Origin: Planctomycetota bacterium
Lineage (GTDB): Bacteria > Planctomycetota > UBA1135 > UBA2386
DNA length: 64,000 bases
Direction of reading: 5' to 3'
NCBI GenBank assembly: GCA_020851075.1
Contig: JADZDL010000168.1
Span: 1 to 64,000, forward strand
This document shows positions 1 through 8,844 of this stretch, one piece after another; position 1 is the stretch's first letter, and each line of letters begins with the position of its first letter. A program made the translations under genes and the position numbers. Under the pieces are notes generated by a model. It was not told the DNA's origin. It made no database searches and saw only the letters and a program-made list of their open reading frames with translations.

Positions 1-1547
1 AACGCCGCATCGGCCAGCAGGAGGTGCACCGAAGCGTCATCCGGGGCGTAAGTGCGGGCGCGGGCATAAGCGTCCGCGGCTTCCGGGAAGCGGCCCGCCT
101 TGAAGTAGAAGTCGCCGAGTTCGACGTACTTCCTGGCCAGTTCGAGCGGCGGCAGGCTGCGATCGCCGACACCGGGGCGCGGAGCCGCGCCCACTGCGGC
201 GGGGGCGGCGGCCGGGGCTACGGCAGCCTCTTCGACCACCAGGACGGTGCTTGGCACATAGAGATAGGTCGGGCAGTAGCTCGACGAGGGGTACCACCAG
301 TAACTCGAATACGCGTAGCTCGGCTGCGAGTAGGTGTTCCACCAGCAGTTCGAGTAGCCGAGGCCCCAGTAGTAGTTCTGGCAGTACCACCACGGTGCCC
401 ACAGCGACCAACTGAAGCCGAACGAGCCGCAGCCACCGTGGGCGTGCCACCCGTAGGAGTTGTTCCGGTACCAGTGCGAGTTGTAGGAGTGGCTGTGGCA
501 GGGATCCCACCACGAACCCCACGAGTCATGGACGGCGCCAAAACGGCCGCTGACGCCGGTGGCGAGGCGACCCTGCACCCCGGTGCGGGTGCTGCGCGGG
601 TTGTTCGCGCGGGGGAGCAGGCGCGGCGCCGTAGTTGGCGGGGTGGCGGTGACCACGCGCGGCGCCGGGGCGGTTGGGCGGCTGTTCGTGCGCGGCGTCG
701 CGCGCGGTGCATAACGGTCCGAGATCACCGGCGTGCTCGGATTGGCCGCCGTGGTGCGTGGACCCGCGGGGTTGTTCGTGCGCGGTGTCTCGGTGCGCGG
801 CCGCGGCTCGGGCGACTTGATCGTCCGGGTCGGGCGATAACGTTCATCGACGGGCGCGCTGCCCGTCGAAGTGCCATTGGTGCGCGAGCGACGGTCGTAC
901 AGTTCGCGCGTCGTCGGTGTGGTGCGCGTCGGGGTCGAAGTGCCGCCTTCGGGCAAGGTGCCGCCGACGCTGCGCACGGAACCGCCGATTGGCGTCGGGG
1001 CCGGGCGCGAGTAGCCGCCCGAAGAACCCCCATAACCGGAACCACCAGAACCTTCGGTCGGGGTGGTCCGGGTCGGGGTTACCTGGCGCGGGCGCGACGG
1101 CGTGGCGTTGGTATCGACGGGGCGAACGTCCCCGCGCGTGGTAGTGGTCGGCGCTGGTTGGTAGCGCGGGGTTGGCTGGGCTTGCGGGGCGGGCTGATAC
1201 CGCGGAGTCGGCTGGGAGCGCGGCGTCGGTTGGCTCCGCGGGGTCGGCTGCGACGGTGCGGGCCGGTTCGTCGGCTGCGGACTGCTCCAACCCGGATTGT
1301 TGCGCGGGGTGGGGGCTGGGGTCGGCGTGGCCCGAGGTGCCTGCGGCGTGGGGGCCGGGCGGGAAGTGACCGTCGGGCGCGGTGCGGGCGCGGGCGTAGC
1401 AGCGGGGCGCGGCGCGGGGGCCGGCGTCGACGTGCGAGGTGCCGGCTGGGGGTTCTGCCGGCTCGTGGTGCCTCGCTGGGCCATGACGGGCAGCGTCAGC
1501 AGCAGCAACACGGGCAGGCTCAGGATGGTCGTTCGACGGTCGTTCAT
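1..1547 (-). CDS. Secreted Pro/Thr/Arg-rich protein with aromatic-rich middle and TPR (partial, runs off left edge)
   Basis: The reading frame is open from an ATG at 1547 to base 1, so the C-terminus lies outside the window. Residues 1-26 form a signal peptide (MNDRRTTILSLPVLLLLTLP, then VMA-Q). About 300 residues of low-complexity sequence rich in Pro, Thr, Ser and Arg follow, with short repeats such as SQPTPR and YQPAP. Residues ~340-430 are dominated by Trp, Tyr, Ser, His and Cys (for example WWYCQNYYWG). Near the edge, residues ~467-505 (KYVELGDFYFKAGRFPEAAD) look like a tetratricopeptide repeat. A GGAGG lies 11 bases before the start. The low-complexity part makes the opposite strand look open over 500 codons, but that antisense frame is Arg-rich and lacks domains. 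The role is unknown; I infer an exported cell-surface or periplasmic scaffold. Confidence 0.8.
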   Translation of the reverse strand, partial: MNDRRTTILSLPVLLLLTLPVMAQRGTTSRQNPQPAPRTSTPAPAPRPAATPAPAPRPTVTSRPAPTPQAPRATPTPAPTPRNNPGWSSPQPTNRPAPSQPTPRSQPTPRSQPTPRYQPAPQAQPTPRYQPAPTTTTRGDVRPVDTNATPSRPRQVTPTRTTPTEGSGGSGYGGSSGGYSRPAPTPIGGSVRSVGGTLPEGGTSTPTRTTPTTRELYDRRSRTNGTSTGSAPVDERYRPTRTIKSPEPRPRTETPRTNNPAGPRTTAANPSTPVISDRYAPRATPRTNSRPTAPAPRVVTATPPTTAPRLLPRANNPRSTRTGVQGRLATGVSGRFGAVHDSWGSWWDPCHSHSYNSHWYRNNSYGWHAHGGCGSFGFSWSLWAPWWYCQNYYWGLGYSNCWWNTYSQPSYAYSSYWWYPSSSYCPTYLYVPSTVLVVEEAAVAPAAAPAAVGAAPRPGVGDRSLPPLELARKYVELGDFYFKAGRFPEAADAYARARTYAPDDASVHLLLADAA

Positions 1548-1817
1548 GGGTAAAGACGCCTCCGGGAAGGCGCCGCTCCTAGCAAGAAGAATACCCGGAG
1601 CGTGGATTCCGTGCCCGCGTGGCGAACAGGGTTTGCGAGCGGCGAGTGCCCCGAGGTTGTATCAGCGGCCCCGGGGCTGTCTCGGTGGCGCGACATTGTC
1701 GGTGATTGTGACCTTCGCACCAGCCAGGTCGCCGCGCTTGCCGGGCGGCAAGGGCGCCCGGGAAGACACTGTTCGCGAGGACGAGGATTCCGCCGGACCG
1801 CGTGGCACGATGGGGCC

Positions 1818-2408
1818 ATGAAGTTTCTCGCCAGACTGTTCTTCCGCGGGCTCGCTGCGATCTTGCCCCTCGCGTTGACGGGTGGGCTCGTGTGGTGGGC
1901 GGTTGCGGCGGGCGAGCAGCTGCTGCACCAGGCGGTCCTGCTGTTTGTCGACGAAGAGCACTACCGGCCCGGCATGGCGTTCCTGCTGTCGATCGCGCTC
2001 GTCATGGCGGTCGGTATGCTCATGTATTCCTTCGTCGTACGGCAGGTCTACCGACGGTTGACGTCTCTGCTCGAGCGCATTCCCGTCGTCAAATCGGTCT
2101 ACGGCATGATTGTCGACGTCGTGCGCCTGTTTGGCAGTGCGGACGAGCGCCCGTTCCGGAAGGTCGTCCTGGTTGCCCATCAGGAGGGTTTCGAACAGAT
2201 CGGCTTCCTCACGCGCGAGGACTTTCACGACATGCCCGAGGTGGGCGAAGGCAAGGTCGCCGTCTACCTGCCGATGAGCTACCAGCTCGGTGGATTCACG
2301 ATTGTCGTGCCGCGCAGTCGCGTGCGCGAGATTGATATGAAGGTCGAGGACGCCTTGCGGTTCTGCGTGACCGCGGGTGTGGCGCACCGCAGCGCCGATT
2401 CTCGCTGA
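1818..2408 (+). CDS. DUF502 family membrane protein
   Basis: This encodes 196 aa from the ATG at 1818; the frame is open further upstream, but only this start gives a typical N-terminus (MKFLARLFFRGLAAILPLAL). Two hydrophobic segments lie at about residues 8-32 and 50-72. The conserved stretch after them (ERIPVVKSVYGMIVDVVRLF) and the C-terminal soluble part (VAVYLPMSYQLGGFTIVVPR) match the DUF502 family, found as inner-membrane proteins across many bacteria. The biochemical role of the family is not established. It is transcribed divergently from the Pro-rich gene and ends 49 bases before the DUF6797 gene, so it could share a transcript with it. No clear Shine-Dalgarno sequence is visible. 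Confidence 0.88.
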   Translation: MKFLARLFFRGLAAILPLALTGGLVWWAVAAGEQLLHQAVLLFVDEEHYRPGMAFLLSIALVMAVGMLMYSFVVRQVYRRLTSLLERIPVVKSVYGMIVDVVRLFGSADERPFRKVVLVAHQEGFEQIGFLTREDFHDMPEVGEGKVAVYLPMSYQLGGFTIVVPRSRVREIDMKVEDALRFCVTAGVAHRSADSR

Positions 2409-2457
2409 GGAAGGGCACTTGCGCGGTCGCCCGGCGGCGTAAGATCGTCGGCCCATC

Positions 2458-5403
2458 ATGCATCGCGCCACCGCCTTCGCTCTCCCCGTCCTCGCGTGCG
2501 CACAGCTCCTCGCCCAGGGTCGTGACTGGCCCTACTCGATGGAGTATGGCCCGTACCTCATGACCACCTTCGAAGGTGGCGGCCTCAGCGACAACACGCT
2601 CAAGGGCGTGGTCATCAAGCTCGGCAACTCGGGCGCCGTCGCGTTCGATACCGAATTGCTGCGGCTGTCGGCAGCGTGGACGGATGGCTGGCTGCGCCTC
2701 AGGGGCACCGCCTACGACGGCGCGCACGGGCCGATGGTGCGCATTCGCGGGCGCAAGGTTGCGGAGTCGAAGCCGGGTCCTGGATGGGCGAAGAACGGCA
2801 ACCTCGCGGATCCGCGCGCGTTGCCGTACGGGCCGCTAGCCAAGGAATGGGGCTCGTACAAGGGACTCTGGCTGCACGGCGATCAGGTCGTTGTGGGCTA
2901 CACGATCGGCGGCATGGACGTTCGCGAAGGGTATGGCGTCGAGATGGATGGCAGCATCCTCACGCGCACGCTCGAACTGGGGCCCTCGAAGGACGAGCAG
3001 TTGATGGTGGTCGAGGACGGGCCCGATGGCGCGCAGCCAGGTGCGATGGCGGTGGATGGGGCGGTGCGTGCCGCGGTGCTGCAGTGGCAGCCGAGTGGGA
3101 ATGGAATGGTCGAGATGGACGCGTCGACGGCGGCGTGGGAACTGCTGGCGATGGGCGCGCCGTCGCGCGGTGACTACCTCGATGCGGCGAGTGGCACGGG
3201 GGCGAAGATCGCGTTTGTGCCGGGCTTCGCGCGTGCGCATGGACGCAAGGCCCCGCCGGACGGTGCCGTGGATACCGCCGAAACGTTGGCGCTCCCGACG
3301 CTCGCGGATGGCCAAGCGCAGCAGAATAGCGACGACTGGCAGCACTCGGTCTGGTTTGACAAGTACAAGGCCGGTGGCCGCGAGACCGACGATGGCCGCT
3401 TTGTCGTCGATCTGCAGAAGAGTGTCGAGGTGTCGCGCATCAACACCTTCACGTGGCACACGGGGTATCGCAGCACTCAGCAATTCGACGTCTACGGCAG
3501 CGATGCCGCCAGCCCGGACGCCACCGCAGCCGATCTGGGCGCTGCGGGCTGGACCAAGATCGCCACGGTCGACACGGGTTCGCTGGGCGAAGGTGACAAA
3601 CACGGCGTCGGCATCGCGAGGGAAAATGGCCTCGGCCGGTTCCGGCACCTCGTGTTTGACGTGCGCAGCGGCGGTGCCTTCTTTGGCGAGATCGATGTGT
3701 TTGCCGACAAGTTCCGCGCGCCCGTGGATGCTCTCGGCCGCAGCGTGCGCAGCCTGGCGTGTGCGTTGCGCGGCGATGCCGGCGCACAGCTCGAAGTGAA
3801 GGACGGCCGCATCCTCATGCGCGTGCCGCCGCACGACAAGACGTTGCACCTGCAGGTGGCGATGGCTGCCGGCGACCAGAAGCAGATCGGGGCGCTCACG
3901 CCCGCGTTGCTGCGCGCCGCCGTGGTGCCGCCGTTGCCGACCAAACCCGGCAAAGCGCGCTGGGGCGATGCGATCGTGACCAAGGGCGAGGTCGGTGCCG
4001 CGGATGGCGCGTTCGCGGTCGATACGATCACGATCCCGTTCGATAACCGTTTTGGCTCGCGCATGCGCACGGGCGCGTTCGACTTGTTCTCCGATGGGCG
4101 CGCCGCGCTGTCGACCTGGAACGGCGACGTTTGGATCGTGAGCGGCATCGACGACAAGCTCGAGAAGCTCGAGTGGAAGCGCTTCGCGACGGGCCTGTTT
4201 GATCCGCTCGGCCTGCGCATCGTCGACGATGTGGTCTACGTGCATGGCCGCGATGGCATCACGCGGTTGCACGATGAGAACGGCGACGGCGAAGCGGACT
4301 TCTACGAGTGCTTCAACAACCAGATCAATATCACGCACGCGTTCCACGAGTTCGCGTTTGATCTGCAGACGGACACCGAGGGCAACTTCTACTTCAGCAA
4401 GGCCGCGCCCGTGAATCCGGGTGGCCGCGGTTTCCAGACGATCGCGCCGCATCACGGCACGATCCTGAAACTCAGCAAGGATGGTTCGCAACTCGAGACG
4501 ATCGCGTCGGGCCTGCGCGCGCCGAACGGCATCGGGGTTTCGCCCACCGGCATCGTCACGTCGGGCGACAACGAAGGCACGTTCATGCCGCGTTGCCGCC
4601 TCAACTGGATCGAGAAGCCAGGGTACTACGCTGGCGTGAAGGACACGGCGCAGCGCGCGAACGTGCCCGACCAGCCCGATCTGCCGCTGTGCTGGATGCC
4701 GATGGAAGTCGACAACAGCAGCGGTGGTCAGGTCTGGGTCACGGGAGCTGGTTGGGCGGACCTGCAGGGGCGCTTGCTGCACCTGTCGTACGGCACGTGC
4801 TCGACCTACCTCGTGTTGCCGGAGCGCGTGAATGGCCAGATGCAGGGTGGTGTCGTGCGTCTGCCGGCGAACTTCTCGTCGAGCTGCATGCGCGGACGTT
4901 TCAGCCAGAAGGATGGCCAGCTCTACGTGGTCGGCTTCCAGGGTTGGCAGACGAGCGCGGCGAAGGAAGGTGGGTTCCATCGTGTGCGTCGCACGGACAA
5001 TCCGCTGGGTGTGCCGGTGGCGCTCAGCACGTGCGAGAAGGGTGTGTATGTGACGTTCGCCGAAGCGCTCGATCCGGAGACGGCGAAGGATCCCGGCAGC
5101 TTCGGTGTCGAGATCTGGAACTACCTCTATTCGCCAAACTACGGCTCGCCGGAGCTGTCGGTGCTGCACCCCGAGCGCAAGGTCGAACAAGGCAAGCAGA
5201 ACCGCGATCCGCTCACGGTCACCGCGGCGTCGTTGTCGCCGGATGGCAAGACGGTGTTCCTCGCGATCGACGGCATGCAGCCCGTGCAGCAGATGAAGAT
5301 CACCTGGAACCTCGACACGAAGGATGGCCGCACGTTGAAGGGCGAGTTGCACAACTCGATTCACGCGCTGCAGAAGGACCCTGGGTTCCCGGTGGGGCGC
5401 TGA
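2458..5403 (+). CDS. Secreted DUF6797-type / beta-propeller protein
   Basis: 981 aa with a signal peptide (MHRATAFALPVLACAQLLAQ). The N-terminal ~120 residues (RDWPYSMEYGPYLMTTFEGG) resemble DUF6797. Residues ~285-425 resemble a discoidin/F5-8 type module (FDKYKAGGRETDDGRFVVDL). From ~510 on there is a beta-propeller of the sorbosone-dehydrogenase-like kind, with blade-like segments such as FADGRAALSTWNGDVW-type repeats and SGLRAPNGIGVSPTG. The C-terminal ~110 residues (NYLYSPNYGSPE, then LTVTAASLSPDGKTVFLAID) recur in the propeller protein at 60453. The next gene, a multihaem PA14 cytochrome, starts three bases after the stop, so the two are an operon and probably partners in periplasmic oxidation of a sugar-like substrate. 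That substrate assignment is inference from families with this architecture. Confidence 0.85.
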   Translation: MHRATAFALPVLACAQLLAQGRDWPYSMEYGPYLMTTFEGGGLSDNTLKGVVIKLGNSGAVAFDTELLRLSAAWTDGWLRLRGTAYDGAHGPMVRIRGRKVAESKPGPGWAKNGNLADPRALPYGPLAKEWGSYKGLWLHGDQVVVGYTIGGMDVREGYGVEMDGSILTRTLELGPSKDEQLMVVEDGPDGAQPGAMAVDGAVRAAVLQWQPSGNGMVEMDASTAAWELLAMGAPSRGDYLDAASGTGAKIAFVPGFARAHGRKAPPDGAVDTAETLALPTLADGQAQQNSDDWQHSVWFDKYKAGGRETDDGRFVVDLQKSVEVSRINTFTWHTGYRSTQQFDVYGSDAASPDATAADLGAAGWTKIATVDTGSLGEGDKHGVGIARENGLGRFRHLVFDVRSGGAFFGEIDVFADKFRAPVDALGRSVRSLACALRGDAGAQLEVKDGRILMRVPPHDKTLHLQVAMAAGDQKQIGALTPALLRAAVVPPLPTKPGKARWGDAIVTKGEVGAADGAFAVDTITIPFDNRFGSRMRTGAFDLFSDGRAALSTWNGDVWIVSGIDDKLEKLEWKRFATGLFDPLGLRIVDDVVYVHGRDGITRLHDENGDGEADFYECFNNQINITHAFHEFAFDLQTDTEGNFYFSKAAPVNPGGRGFQTIAPHHGTILKLSKDGSQLETIASGLRAPNGIGVSPTGIVTSGDNEGTFMPRCRLNWIEKPGYYAGVKDTAQRANVPDQPDLPLCWMPMEVDNSSGGQVWVTGAGWADLQGRLLHLSYGTCSTYLVLPERVNGQMQGGVVRLPANFSSSCMRGRFSQKDGQLYVVGFQGWQTSAAKEGGFHRVRRTDNPLGVPVALSTCEKGVYVTFAEALDPETAKDPGSFGVEIWNYLYSPNYGSPELSVLHPERKVEQGKQNRDPLTVTAASLSPDGKTVFLAIDGMQPVQQMKITWNLDTKDGRTLKGELHNSIHALQKDPGFPVGR

Positions 5404-5406
5404 ACG

Positions 5407-7485
5407 ATGGTGCTACGGAGTTCGGCAGTCCTGTTCGCCTGGGCGTTGTCCGCGGCGAGTCTCTCCTGGTTTGGGGCCGAAGTGCCGCCGGACCCTCAGG
5501 GTCCGCAGGGTGCGGCGGCGAGCCTGGCGCGCGGCGCCGTGGTCACCTTCGAACGCCGCGGGCCGGCCGACGCGCGCCCCGAGGTGCACGTGCAGCGCGC
5601 GCGGTTGTTGTCGTTGGCGGTCGAACGAGGTGAGACGCCGAGCCCGTTCTTGTCGCCGGGTTGGTTTCGCGCTTCGTATCGGGCGACGGTGACGTTGCCC
5701 GTGCGCGATCGTTATCGGTTTCGCGTCGAAGGGCGCGGTTCGTTCAAGCTCACGCTGAACGGCGAAGTGGCGCTCGAAGGGGCACTGCGACCCGGCAAGC
5801 CCGTCGAGAGCAAGGAACCGAGCAAGCTCAAGAAGGGCGGCAACGAGCTGCAGCTCGACTTCGAGAGCCCGGCAATGGGGGATGGGCAGTTCCGCCTGCT
5901 CTGGTCGGGACCTGATTTCGGGTTTGAGCCGATTGCGCCCGAAGTCCTGTCTTCGCCGGCGGCGGATGCCGCGGTGCTGGCGGGAGAACGCCTGAGCCGT
6001 GGCCAGCAGCTGTTCGCCGAGCGGCGTTGTGCGCGTTGTCACGAACCGGCCGAACGCCGCATTGGCGAGTCCGCGTACGGAGAACTCGACATGGCGGGGC
6101 CCGACCTGCGCAACGCGGGTGGGCGATTGCACCGCGACTGGATCGCCGCCTGGTTGCGCGCACCGCACGAGTTCCGGCCCGATGCGACGATGCCGAAGTT
6201 TGCGTTCGGCAGCGACCAGGAACTGCACGATGTCGCGGCCTATCTGGCTGGACTCGGTGCGCCGCAGGCCGGCGTTGAGTTTCCAGCGGACGCGGCGACG
6301 CACGGTGCCGAGCGCTTCCTGCAGCTTGGTTGTGTCGCGTGCCATGTGCCGCCCGAACGCGATCGCAAGGAAGCGTCGGTCGGCGACCGCATCGCCCTCG
6401 ACTACGTGCCGCAGAAGTGGCAACCGGGGGCTCTGGTTGACTACCTGCAGGATCCGCGGCGCGATTTCCCGCACGTGCGCATGCCCGACCTGCGGCTGTC
6501 GCGCGACGATGCGATCCAGCTCGCGGCATATCTGTTGAAGACGCCCGCCGCGGCCTTGCCGGCGCAGGCTGGCGACGCGGATCGGGGTCGTCGCATCGTG
6601 CAGCAGCAAGGTTGTGCCGTCTGTCACGCGCTCGAGGTGCCACTCGACGAACGGCGCGCGCCGCGGCTGGACAACCTGCACGCGGACCACGGTTGCCTTG
6701 CCGAGAAGGACAAGGAGCGCGGCAAGGCCCCCGACCATTCGTTGTCCGCGGACGACCTTCTGGCGGTGCGCGAGTTCCTGCCGTTTGCGAAGGACGCGCC
6801 ATTCCGCCGCGCGCCGATCGATTTCGCGCGCCGGCATCTGGTCGCCGAACGCTGCACGGCGTGCCATGGTCTCGACGGGAACCCGTCGGTGTGGGCGCGT
6901 CTCGCCGAGCAGGCCAGTGCCGTCCAGCCGTTGCCGCCGAACCAGGATCCGCGAGCGCAAGGTGTGCCGGCCCTCACGTGGATTGGCAGCAAGCTGCAGC
7001 CGTCGTGGATCCAGCGCTTCGTGCTCGGCCAGGAGAAGTCGCCGCGGCCATGGCTCACGGCCCGCATGCCGGTGTTCCACGTGCGCGGCGAAGCGATCTC
7101 CGCCGGCCTCGTGCGCGAGCATGGTTATGGACCGCAGGACGAACCGCAGGTGGCTGCGGATGCGCAGTCGGCCATTCACGGCGAGCGGCTCGTGCAGGCC
7201 GGCACCGGGTTTGGTTGCGTGCAGTGCCACGCGCTCGGTGACAAGCCGGCGATCCAGGTGTTCGAACGTGAAGGCATCAACCTGATCACTGCGCGAGGTC
7301 GCCTTCGCCACGAGTACTACACGCGCTGGTTGCTGGATCCAATGCGGATCGACCCCGATTCGCGCATGACGAAGTACGCCGACAACAAGGGGCACACGGC
7401 GTGGACGGATGTGCTCGGTGGGGACGCGGCGGCGCAGTTTGAAGCGATCTGGCAGTTCCTCGGCACCAAGTTGCCGCGTCGCTGA
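5407..7485 (+). CDS. PA14-like domain multihaem c-type cytochrome
   Basis: 692 aa. An N-terminal signal-like segment is followed by a PA14-like beta domain (~85-180; YRFRVEGRGSFKLTLNGEVA and FRLLWSGPDF). After it come five CxxCH haem c attachment sites at residues 208, 309, 403, 483 and 604 (CARCH, CVACH, CAVCH, CTACH, CVQCH). Several are followed by phrases typical of cytochrome c domains, such as WLRAPHEFRPDATMPKF and RMPDLRLSRDDAIQLAAYLL. The protein should be exported and carry electrons from a periplasmic dehydrogenase. It starts three bases after the propeller gene, indicating joint expression. The same pairing, in reverse gene order, recurs at 57976-61931. It faces the amidohydrolase gene convergently across only nine bases. 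Confidence 0.88.
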   Translation: MVLRSSAVLFAWALSAASLSWFGAEVPPDPQGPQGAAASLARGAVVTFERRGPADARPEVHVQRARLLSLAVERGETPSPFLSPGWFRASYRATVTLPVRDRYRFRVEGRGSFKLTLNGEVALEGALRPGKPVESKEPSKLKKGGNELQLDFESPAMGDGQFRLLWSGPDFGFEPIAPEVLSSPAADAAVLAGERLSRGQQLFAERRCARCHEPAERRIGESAYGELDMAGPDLRNAGGRLHRDWIAAWLRAPHEFRPDATMPKFAFGSDQELHDVAAYLAGLGAPQAGVEFPADAATHGAERFLQLGCVACHVPPERDRKEASVGDRIALDYVPQKWQPGALVDYLQDPRRDFPHVRMPDLRLSRDDAIQLAAYLLKTPAAALPAQAGDADRGRRIVQQQGCAVCHALEVPLDERRAPRLDNLHADHGCLAEKDKERGKAPDHSLSADDLLAVREFLPFAKDAPFRRAPIDFARRHLVAERCTACHGLDGNPSVWARLAEQASAVQPLPPNQDPRAQGVPALTWIGSKLQPSWIQRFVLGQEKSPRPWLTARMPVFHVRGEAISAGLVREHGYGPQDEPQVAADAQSAIHGERLVQAGTGFGCVQCHALGDKPAIQVFEREGINLITARGRLRHEYYTRWLLDPMRIDPDSRMTKYADNKGHTAWTDVLGGDAAAQFEAIWQFLGTKLPRR

Positions 7486-7494
7486 GGCGCGCGG

Positions 7495-8844
7495 CTAACG
7501 CTTGTCGAGCTGTCGATACCGTTCGCGGTACTTCTTCGCGAGTTCGGTCTGCTTGTTGCGCAGATCGATCTGCCGCCCCTTCACGTAGGCCTGTTCGATC
7601 TTCGTCGTGAGCTCGAGCGGATCGCCGTCGCAGATGAGCAAGGTCGCGTCCTTGCCGACTGTGAGCGAGCCTAGCCGATCGCCGACGCCGAGGATCTCCG
7701 CCGCGCGCAGGGTGACCGCGGCGAGCGCTTCGCGTGGATCCAGCCCGTACGCGATCGCTGTCGCCGCCTGGTAGGGCAGGTTGCGCTCCTGGCTGAAGTC
7801 CGAGCCCGAAGCGATGCAGAAGCGAACGCCGGCCTTCTCGAGTTGGGCTGGCAGTTCGAAGGCTTCGCTGTAGGGGCTGTCATCGCGCCGCGGCAACTTG
7901 TGGGTGCCCTCGAGGATCACGGGCACCTTGTGGCGCTTCAGCAGCTCCGTGCAGAGCAGCGCTTCGCCGCCGCCGACGATCACGATGCGCAGGTTCTGCT
8001 CGGCGGCCCAGAGCACGGCCGACTCGATCTGTTCGAGCTGGTCGGCCAGCACGAACACGGGCACTTCGCCGCGTAGGGCGGGCACCAGGGCGAGGTGGCG
8101 CACATCGAGTGCGATCGACGGGTCCGCAGTCCGGGCCTTCAGCCACGCACGCGCGGCGGTGAACGTGTCCGTGACCTGCTGCCGCGCCTTCTGCACGGCC
8201 GTGGCCGGATCCTCGCGCGGAGTCTCGCTGCGGCGACCGCGCCGCGGGGTTCCGAAGGAGCGCGCGGGCCAGCTCACCACGGGGCCAGCGTCACTGCGCA
8301 CCGCGAGGTCGGCGTTGGTCCAGCCATCGAGTTGGATCACCGAGGCGCGGCCCGGTAGCAGTCCACCGCGTGGGAAGACCGCGGCGGCCAGGATGCCGTT
8401 GCTGCGCGCGACGGGGATCGCCGTCGTGTCCGGATTGACGGCGGTGAGGGCGAGCGCTTCGGGGGTCACTTCGCCGATCTCATCGGTGTCGACCGTCTGG
8501 CGCACCATGCCGATCTCTTCGAGGCCCAGCGAGGTGTGCGCGGAGACGAAGCCCGGATAGACGTGTTTGCCTTGTAGGTCGATGATGATCGGCGTCGAGC
8601 CTGCTGGCAACTCGGGTTTCTGGTCGGCGGCGAGCACGGCGCGGATCGTGCCATCCAGAAACCAGAGGCTGCCACCGAGGATCACGGGGCCAGCGACGGT
8701 GTGCAACACCGCGTTCGTGAGCACGATGGGGGCCGTCTGCGGCGGGGCTTTCGGCAGCAGGTCCTGTGCGGAGGCCGAGGCTGCAGGGAACATGGTTGCA
8801 GGGAGCAGCGAACCGAGCAGCCAGGCAATCGGGGAACGGAACAT
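7495..8844 (-). CDS. Secreted amidohydrolase-family protein
   Basis: 449 aa from the ATG at 8844; an upstream extension is possible but the signal peptide starts here (MFRSPIAWLLGSLLPATMFP). The fold is the composite-domain amidohydrolase type: an N-terminal beta part ending in GKHVYPGFVSAHTSLG, a TIM-barrel region, and a C-terminal part with RAAEILGVGDRLGSLTVGKD followed by LLICDGDPLE. The usual metal-binding HxH after the PGF segment is reduced to a single His (AHTS), so classic two-metal hydrolase activity is doubtful. The start codon overlaps the stop of the 1014-aa amidohydrolase by one base (TGATG), so the two are translationally coupled and may form a heteromeric pair. Such secreted pairs occur in planctomycetes; the substrate is unknown. 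Confidence 0.85.
   Translation of the reverse strand: MFRSPIAWLLGSLLPATMFPAASASAQDLLPKAPPQTAPIVLTNAVLHTVAGPVILGGSLWFLDGTIRAVLAADQKPELPAGSTPIIIDLQGKHVYPGFVSAHTSLGLEEIGMVRQTVDTDEIGEVTPEALALTAVNPDTTAIPVARSNGILAAAVFPRGGLLPGRASVIQLDGWTNADLAVRSDAGPVVSWPARSFGTPRRGRRSETPREDPATAVQKARQQVTDTFTAARAWLKARTADPSIALDVRHLALVPALRGEVPVFVLADQLEQIESAVLWAAEQNLRIVIVGGGEALLCTELLKRHKVPVILEGTHKLPRRDDSPYSEAFELPAQLEKAGVRFCIASGSDFSQERNLPYQAATAIAYGLDPREALAAVTLRAAEILGVGDRLGSLTVGKDATLLICDGDPLELTTKIEQAYVKGRQIDLRNKQTELAKKYRERYRQLDKR

Noticed and set aside
24-1553. Long rightward open frame of 509 codons
   Set aside because: Arg/Gly-rich, no domain and no signal; the leftward frame has a signal peptide, Pro/Thr repeats and TPR, so this is its antisense shadow.
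2836-5364. Leftward open frame of 842 codons
   Set aside because: Antisense to the DUF6797/propeller gene; His/Arg/Val-rich composition typical of shadow frames in GC-rich DNA.
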